A stretch of 64,000 nt of DNA, taken from Arenibacter algicola. GTDB lineage: Bacteria; Bacteroidota; Bacteroidia; Flavobacteriales; Flavobacteriaceae. Location: contig NZ_JPOO01000003.1 in assembly GCF_000733925.1 (NCBI RefSeq), positions 2,728,001 to 2,792,000 on the forward strand, read 5' to 3'. Below the pieces are notes generated by a model, which searched no databases, was not told where the DNA came from, and worked only from the letters and a program-made list of their open reading frames with translations. Every line of letters starts with the position of its first letter. The first letter of the stretch is position 1. Of this stretch, positions 60,669 to 64,000 are shown in pieces. Position numbers and translations under genes: made by a program.

Positions 60669-61605
60669 GGAGATGTTGGCCCAAAAAAAACTCTTTCCAT
60701 TAAAAGGAATTGTTAGCGTGCTCAACACTCCCTTTACCAAGGAGGACACCATTGACCATGCGGCATTAAGAAACAATGTAAAGGAGGCATTAAGAGCCGG
60801 GGTTGCCGGTATATTGGTCCCCGCCATGGCTGCAGAAGTATATAAATTATCCCATTCGGAAAGATTGGAAATGCTATCCACGGTTTTGGAAACCGCAGGG
60901 GATAGGATTCCGGTTATTGGTGGTGCAGGGGAACAGGATCTATCCAAAAGCAAAGAACTCCTAAAGGCTTATATAGATTTAGGTTGTAAAAATGTGCTAT
61001 TCCAAATTCCCTTTGTTGATGAGAACCAGTTTAGAAATCATTTTATGGAATTGGCGGCCCTTGATCCGGAAATGATTATGCTACAAGATTGGGATGCTAC
61101 CGGTTATGGCCTATCGGACGACCTTATATGTGATTTATTCGAAAAAGTGGCAGCCTTCCGATGTTTAAAAATTGAAACCGTACCAGCGGGTCCCAAATAT
61201 TCAAGAATTTTAGATCTGACCAAGGGACAATTGAACGTTAGTGGGGGCTGGGCCGTTACCCAAATGATGGAAGGGCTACAGAGAGGTGTACATGCGTTTA
61301 TGCCTACTGGTATGCATTTCATTTACACTTCCATATACCGTATGTTCACAGAAGGTAAAACGGAAGATGCAGAGGCCCTGTTTGGGCAGATAATTCCAGT
61401 GTTGGCATTTTCCAATCAGCATTTGGACATTTCCATACATTTTTTTAAACGGCTATTATATCGCCAAGGCATTTATAATACCCCCAATGTTCGTAATCCT
61501 ATACTTCCCTTTGATGCGCTACATAAAAAATTGGCCGACAAGCATATAGATACAATTATTAATCTTGAAAACCAACTTATGGCCCAAAGGCCCTATAAAT
61601 ACTAA
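60646..61605 (+). CDS. DapA-family aldolase, non-canonical active site
   Basis: A 319-aa TIM-barrel protein of the dihydrodipicolinate synthase/N-acetylneuraminate lyase family. The Schiff-base Lys is in FRCLKIETVPAG (about Lys175). The Tyr of the usual YN-x-P motif is missing: the strand reads MIMLQDWDATGYG. The GTTGE-type loop is replaced by AAMAAEVYKLS. Activity is thus uncertain and may differ. The start at 60646 overlaps the previous gene by 23 bp; a second ATG at 60673 follows AAGGAG without spacing, so the start is not settled. Confidence 0.85.
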   Translation: MSGLLNNKEMLAQKKLFPLKGIVSVLNTPFTKEDTIDHAALRNNVKEALRAGVAGILVPAMAAEVYKLSHSERLEMLSTVLETAGDRIPVIGGAGEQDLSKSKELLKAYIDLGCKNVLFQIPFVDENQFRNHFMELAALDPEMIMLQDWDATGYGLSDDLICDLFEKVAAFRCLKIETVPAGPKYSRILDLTKGQLNVSGGWAVTQMMEGLQRGVHAFMPTGMHFIYTSIYRMFTEGKTEDAEALFGQIIPVLAFSNQHLDISIHFFKRLLYRQGIYNTPNVRNPILPFDALHKKLADKHIDTIINLENQLMAQRPYKY

Positions 61606-61759
61606 TATTGGAGATACTCTTAATATATACCGCCTAAATAAATTCCCACAAAACCTTGCGTTAAAAGACACAATGGTCAATATATTATCTGTTTTAAATA
61701 ATATAGTTGTGGTACACCCCTGCCTTTTAAATTTACTTTGTTCCAACTAAAAATAACAT

Positions 61760-62671
61760 ATGGCATTAAAATTAAAAGGGATTATTCCCCCAATGGTTAC
61801 CCCTCTTAACGCTGACGGTGGATTGGATGAAAAAGGATTGGAAAAACTTATTGAGCATCTTATTACTGGAGGTGTACATGGCATATTCCTTTTGGGCACC
61901 AATGGGGAAGCTCCCAGTCTTAGTTATGAATTACGAAAAGAGCTTATAACAAAGGCTTGTAAATATATCCGTGGAAGGGTTCCCGTATTGGTAGGAATAA
62001 CCGATACCTCCTTTAGCGGTTCCTTGGACATTGCAGCCCACTCCAAAGAAGCTGGTGCAGATGCAGTGGTTGTTGCCCCTCCTTATTATCTTCCAATATC
62101 GCAGGAAGAAATGATGGACTATTTGGAGCGTTTAATTCCACAATTGTCCTTGCCCGTTATGATGTACAATATGCCAAGCTGTACCAAACTACACCTTTCC
62201 CTGGAGACCGTAAAAAAAGCTAAGGAATTAGGTGCAATAGGTATTAAGGACAGCTCAGGTGATATGTCCTATTTCTACTCGCTGATTGAAGCTTTTAAGG
62301 AGACTCCGGATTTTTCCATTATCGTAGGGACAGAAATGTTTTTACCAGAAACCATACTACATGGTGGTCATGGTGCCGTTGCTGGTGGGGCAAATTTCCT
62401 GCCAGAGTTATTTGTTGACCTGTACAACGCTTCCGTGGCAAGTAATTTCGAGAATATAAAAATACTGCGTGATAAGGTGGCTTTTGTTAACAGCAGTATT
62501 TATTGTGTGGGCAAGAATGCGTCCAGAATAACCAAGGGCATTAAATGTGCCCTATCTGTAATGGACATCTGCGAGGACCATATGGCCTTACCATTGAGAA
62601 AATTTGAAAATAGGGAAAGGGAAAAAGTAAAAGATTATTTAGACCAGTTCGCAAGTCCACAGGTCATATAA
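61760..62671 (+). CDS. DapA/N-acetylneuraminate-lyase-family aldolase, canonical
   Basis: A 303-aa class I aldolase with the family residues in place: GTNGEAPSLS (loop, about 46-55), MMYNMPSCT (Tyr136) and GIKDSSGD (Lys163, Schiff base). It probably splits or forms a 2-keto-3-deoxy acid, giving pyruvate and an aldehyde, in the cytoplasm. In this sugar-related cluster a sugar-acid lyase is more likely than lysine synthesis. It follows the other aldolase gene after a 154-bp gap, which may hold its own promoter, and is 6 bp before the Gfo/Idh/MocA gene. Confidence 0.93.
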   Translation: MALKLKGIIPPMVTPLNADGGLDEKGLEKLIEHLITGGVHGIFLLGTNGEAPSLSYELRKELITKACKYIRGRVPVLVGITDTSFSGSLDIAAHSKEAGADAVVVAPPYYLPISQEEMMDYLERLIPQLSLPVMMYNMPSCTKLHLSLETVKKAKELGAIGIKDSSGDMSYFYSLIEAFKETPDFSIIVGTEMFLPETILHGGHGAVAGGANFLPELFVDLYNASVASNFENIKILRDKVAFVNSSIYCVGKNASRITKGIKCALSVMDICEDHMALPLRKFENREREKVKDYLDQFASPQVI

Positions 62672-62677
62672 AAATTG

Positions 62678-63670
62678 ATGGGCAAAAAAATAAAATGGGG
62701 AATTTTGGGCAGTGCCCATATTGCAACAGAGCACGTAATTCCGGCAATGCTCAGTTGTCAATACGGAGAAGTGTATGCTATTGCCTCCAGAAGTACAGAA
62801 AAGGCCCAGAACATAGCTGAGCAATTTGGTATACCCGAATGCTACGGTTCCTATGAGGAATTGCTGGTAGATAAGGAAGTAGATGCCATCTATATTCCAT
62901 TGCCCAATCATCTACACGTGCAATGGGCCATTAAGGCCTTGGAAGCGGACAAGCACGTTCTGGTTGAAAAACCTGTTGGGCTATCCAGTAAGGAAGCCGA
63001 AAGATTGTTGCAGGAAACCAAAAAGTACCCGCACTTAAAGGTTATGGAAGCCTTTATGTACAGACATCACCCCCAATGGATAAAGGTTAAGGAATTAGTG
63101 GACCAAAAGGCTATAGGTGATATTAAAACCATTCAATCCTCTTTCTCCTTTTTTGAAGATGACCCCAATAGCATTGTCAACAGCAAGGAGTTCGGGGGCG
63201 GAAGTTTAATGGATATTGGCTGCTACCCTATATCCCTCTCCAGGTTTTTGTTCAATTCGGAACCCAAAAGCATATCATCGGTTATTGAATACCATCCCAA
63301 TTTCAAAGTAGACGTCTTGGCCTCTGGAATACTGGAATTTGAAACCGGTACTTCGGTATTCTTCAGCTCCACACAATTGGCGGACAATCAACAAGCACAA
63401 ATATTTGGAACCAAGGGAAATATAAAATTTGAACTGCCTTTTAACCCGCCTATAGACAGGCCTTCCAAAATATGGGTCACCATAGGCGATGATTGCCAAA
63501 CCATTGAATTTGAGACCTGTAATCAATACACCATACAGGCCGATCTTTTTGCCTTGGCAATAAGAAACAATACACCAGTTCCCACTCCTTTGGAAGATTC
63601 CGTAAAGAATATGATTGTCATAGAAAAATTGGAGGAAAGTAATTTAAAAAAAAAGAGTGTAACGCTCTAA
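62678..63670 (+). CDS. Gfo/Idh/MocA-family oxidoreductase
   Basis: A 330-aa dehydrogenase from the ATG at 62678 (a TTG one codon earlier is also open). It has a Rossmann start (WGILGSAHIATEHVIPAML), the EKP motif (HVLVEKPVGLSSKEAE) and a C-terminal sheet with GGGSLMDIGCYPISLSRFLF, which includes the catalytic Asp and His/Tyr region. It would interconvert a sugar or sugar acid with a keto form, next to the aldolase that uses keto acids. Confidence 0.93.
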   Translation: MGKKIKWGILGSAHIATEHVIPAMLSCQYGEVYAIASRSTEKAQNIAEQFGIPECYGSYEELLVDKEVDAIYIPLPNHLHVQWAIKALEADKHVLVEKPVGLSSKEAERLLQETKKYPHLKVMEAFMYRHHPQWIKVKELVDQKAIGDIKTIQSSFSFFEDDPNSIVNSKEFGGGSLMDIGCYPISLSRFLFNSEPKSISSVIEYHPNFKVDVLASGILEFETGTSVFFSSTQLADNQQAQIFGTKGNIKFELPFNPPIDRPSKIWVTIGDDCQTIEFETCNQYTIQADLFALAIRNNTPVPTPLEDSVKNMIVIEKLEESNLKKKSVTL

Positions 63671-63732
63671 TAACTTCTTCAATCTGAAGATCGAATTCAA
63701 AGTAAATACTTTCATCCAATAACTAAATAAAA

Positions 63733-63759
63733 CCCAATCCCTACAACGAAGGGATTGGG
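63733..63759. terminator. Bidirectional terminator between convergent genes
   Basis: The stem CCCAATCCCT/AGGGATTGGG (10 bp) has a 7-nt loop. On the minus strand it is followed by TTTTATTT; on the plus strand by CTTATCTT. It lies between the stop of the Gfo/Idh/MocA gene (63670) and the minus-strand T9SS gene (stop at 63796). Confidence 0.85.
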
Positions 63760-63795
63760 CTTATCTTAAATGTTTAAAGTACTTATTTTTCGGAT

Positions 63796-64000
63796 TTAAT
63801 TTTTGATAAAGCGCTTCACCAAAACCTCCCCTAGATCATCATGCCCCATGATATAATACATACCATTGGCCATATCCTCAACATTCATTTCATTACCATC
63901 GGTACCTGTCATGCTTCTAACGAAAATACCTGTATGTGTATATACATCCCAACTAGAATTAGGACTTATTCCTTCTCCAGTCATTCGGATTGTAGAGGTG
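63796..64000 (-). CDS. T9SS cargo protein, C-terminal sorting domain (cut by window edge)
   Basis: The frame is open to the right edge and ends at 63796. The last ~65 residues show the type IX sorting pattern: WDVYTHTGIFVRSMTG, then NVEDMANGMYYIMGHDDLGEVLVKRFIKN. The 'x-M-x-x-G-M-Y-x-I' and the terminal V-K-R-F-I-K-N match the usual LxxGxYxI..K.x.K end. It tags the protein for export and surface attachment; the functional domain is off the window. Confidence 0.8.
   Translation of the reverse strand, partial: TSTIRMTGEGISPNSSWDVYTHTGIFVRSMTGTDGNEMNVEDMANGMYYIMGHDDLGEVLVKRFIKN

Noticed and set aside
61606..61759. A near-consensus -7 box before the canonical aldolase
   Set aside because: TTACTTTG matches the consensus at only 7 of 8 positions and no -33 box is at a fitting distance.

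Overview
The window is chromosomal DNA of a marine-type member of the Bacteroidota, most likely family Flavobacteriaceae. Evidence: a SusC/SusD pair and a second partial SusC receptor, a type IX secretion (T9SS) C-terminal sorting domain, many lipoproteins with an early lipobox Cys, AT-rich intergenic DNA with short hairpin repeats typical of flavobacteria, and several TTG-initiated genes. I saw no rRNA, tRNA, CRISPR array, insertion sequence or prophage gene.

Layout. (1) 1-891: N-terminal part of a SusC receptor running off the left edge, then a DUF5690 membrane protein. (2) 2548-5687: copper-type P1B ATPase with an AraC-type regulator whose N-terminus looks like a metal-binding domain. (3) 6123-9270: RidA lipoprotein, SelA/DgaE-like PLP enzyme and amidohydrolase, probably a catabolic unit for an amino-acid- or amino-sugar-like compound, preceded by a secreted PQQ-type sugar dehydrogenase fused to cytochrome c, a CBM9-like lipoprotein and a luciferase-family oxidoreductase. 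(4) 13344-20154: a tight four-gene block of 'planctomycete-type' genes (PSCyt1/DUF1549/DUF1553, DUF1501, beta-propeller, DUF2231-cytochrome-LRR). (5) 20539-30158: nine co-directional, closely spaced genes (HAD, Gfo/Idh/MocA, GDPD, DegT aminotransferase, BNR sialidase-like, GH2 exo-glucosaminidase-like, two small membrane proteins, sodium:solute symporter), divergent from a SusC/SusD pair (30615-35759). Together these look like a polysaccharide/glycoconjugate utilisation locus. (6) 36031-42609: RND tripartite efflux operon with a PII-like and a DUF2892 protein at its end. (7) 42703-45251: envelope proteins including a DUF6799 repeat protein and a DUF2202 ferritin-like lipoprotein. (8) 45571-53749: TetR-controlled ABC-2 exporter operon (TolC, HlyD, small membrane protein, two ATPases, two permeases) ending in a LOG-family gene. 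(9) 54028-55756: diheme DUF3365 cytochrome, HMA protein, rhodanese. (10) 56346-63670: a second sugar-related cluster on the plus strand (secreted unknown protein, FGE-fold protein without the catalytic cysteines, GH67/GH20-N-like lipoprotein, two DapA-family aldolases, Gfo/Idh/MocA). (11) A T9SS cargo C-terminus at the right edge.

The most interesting systems are the nine-gene GH2/DegT/GDPD operon beside SusCD, the planctomycete-type cytochrome block, and the 56-63 kb cluster that pairs one canonical and one non-canonical DapA-family enzyme with a cysteine-less FGE-fold protein. Several strong palindromes and repeated hairpin families sit in the intergenic gaps, including inside operons.
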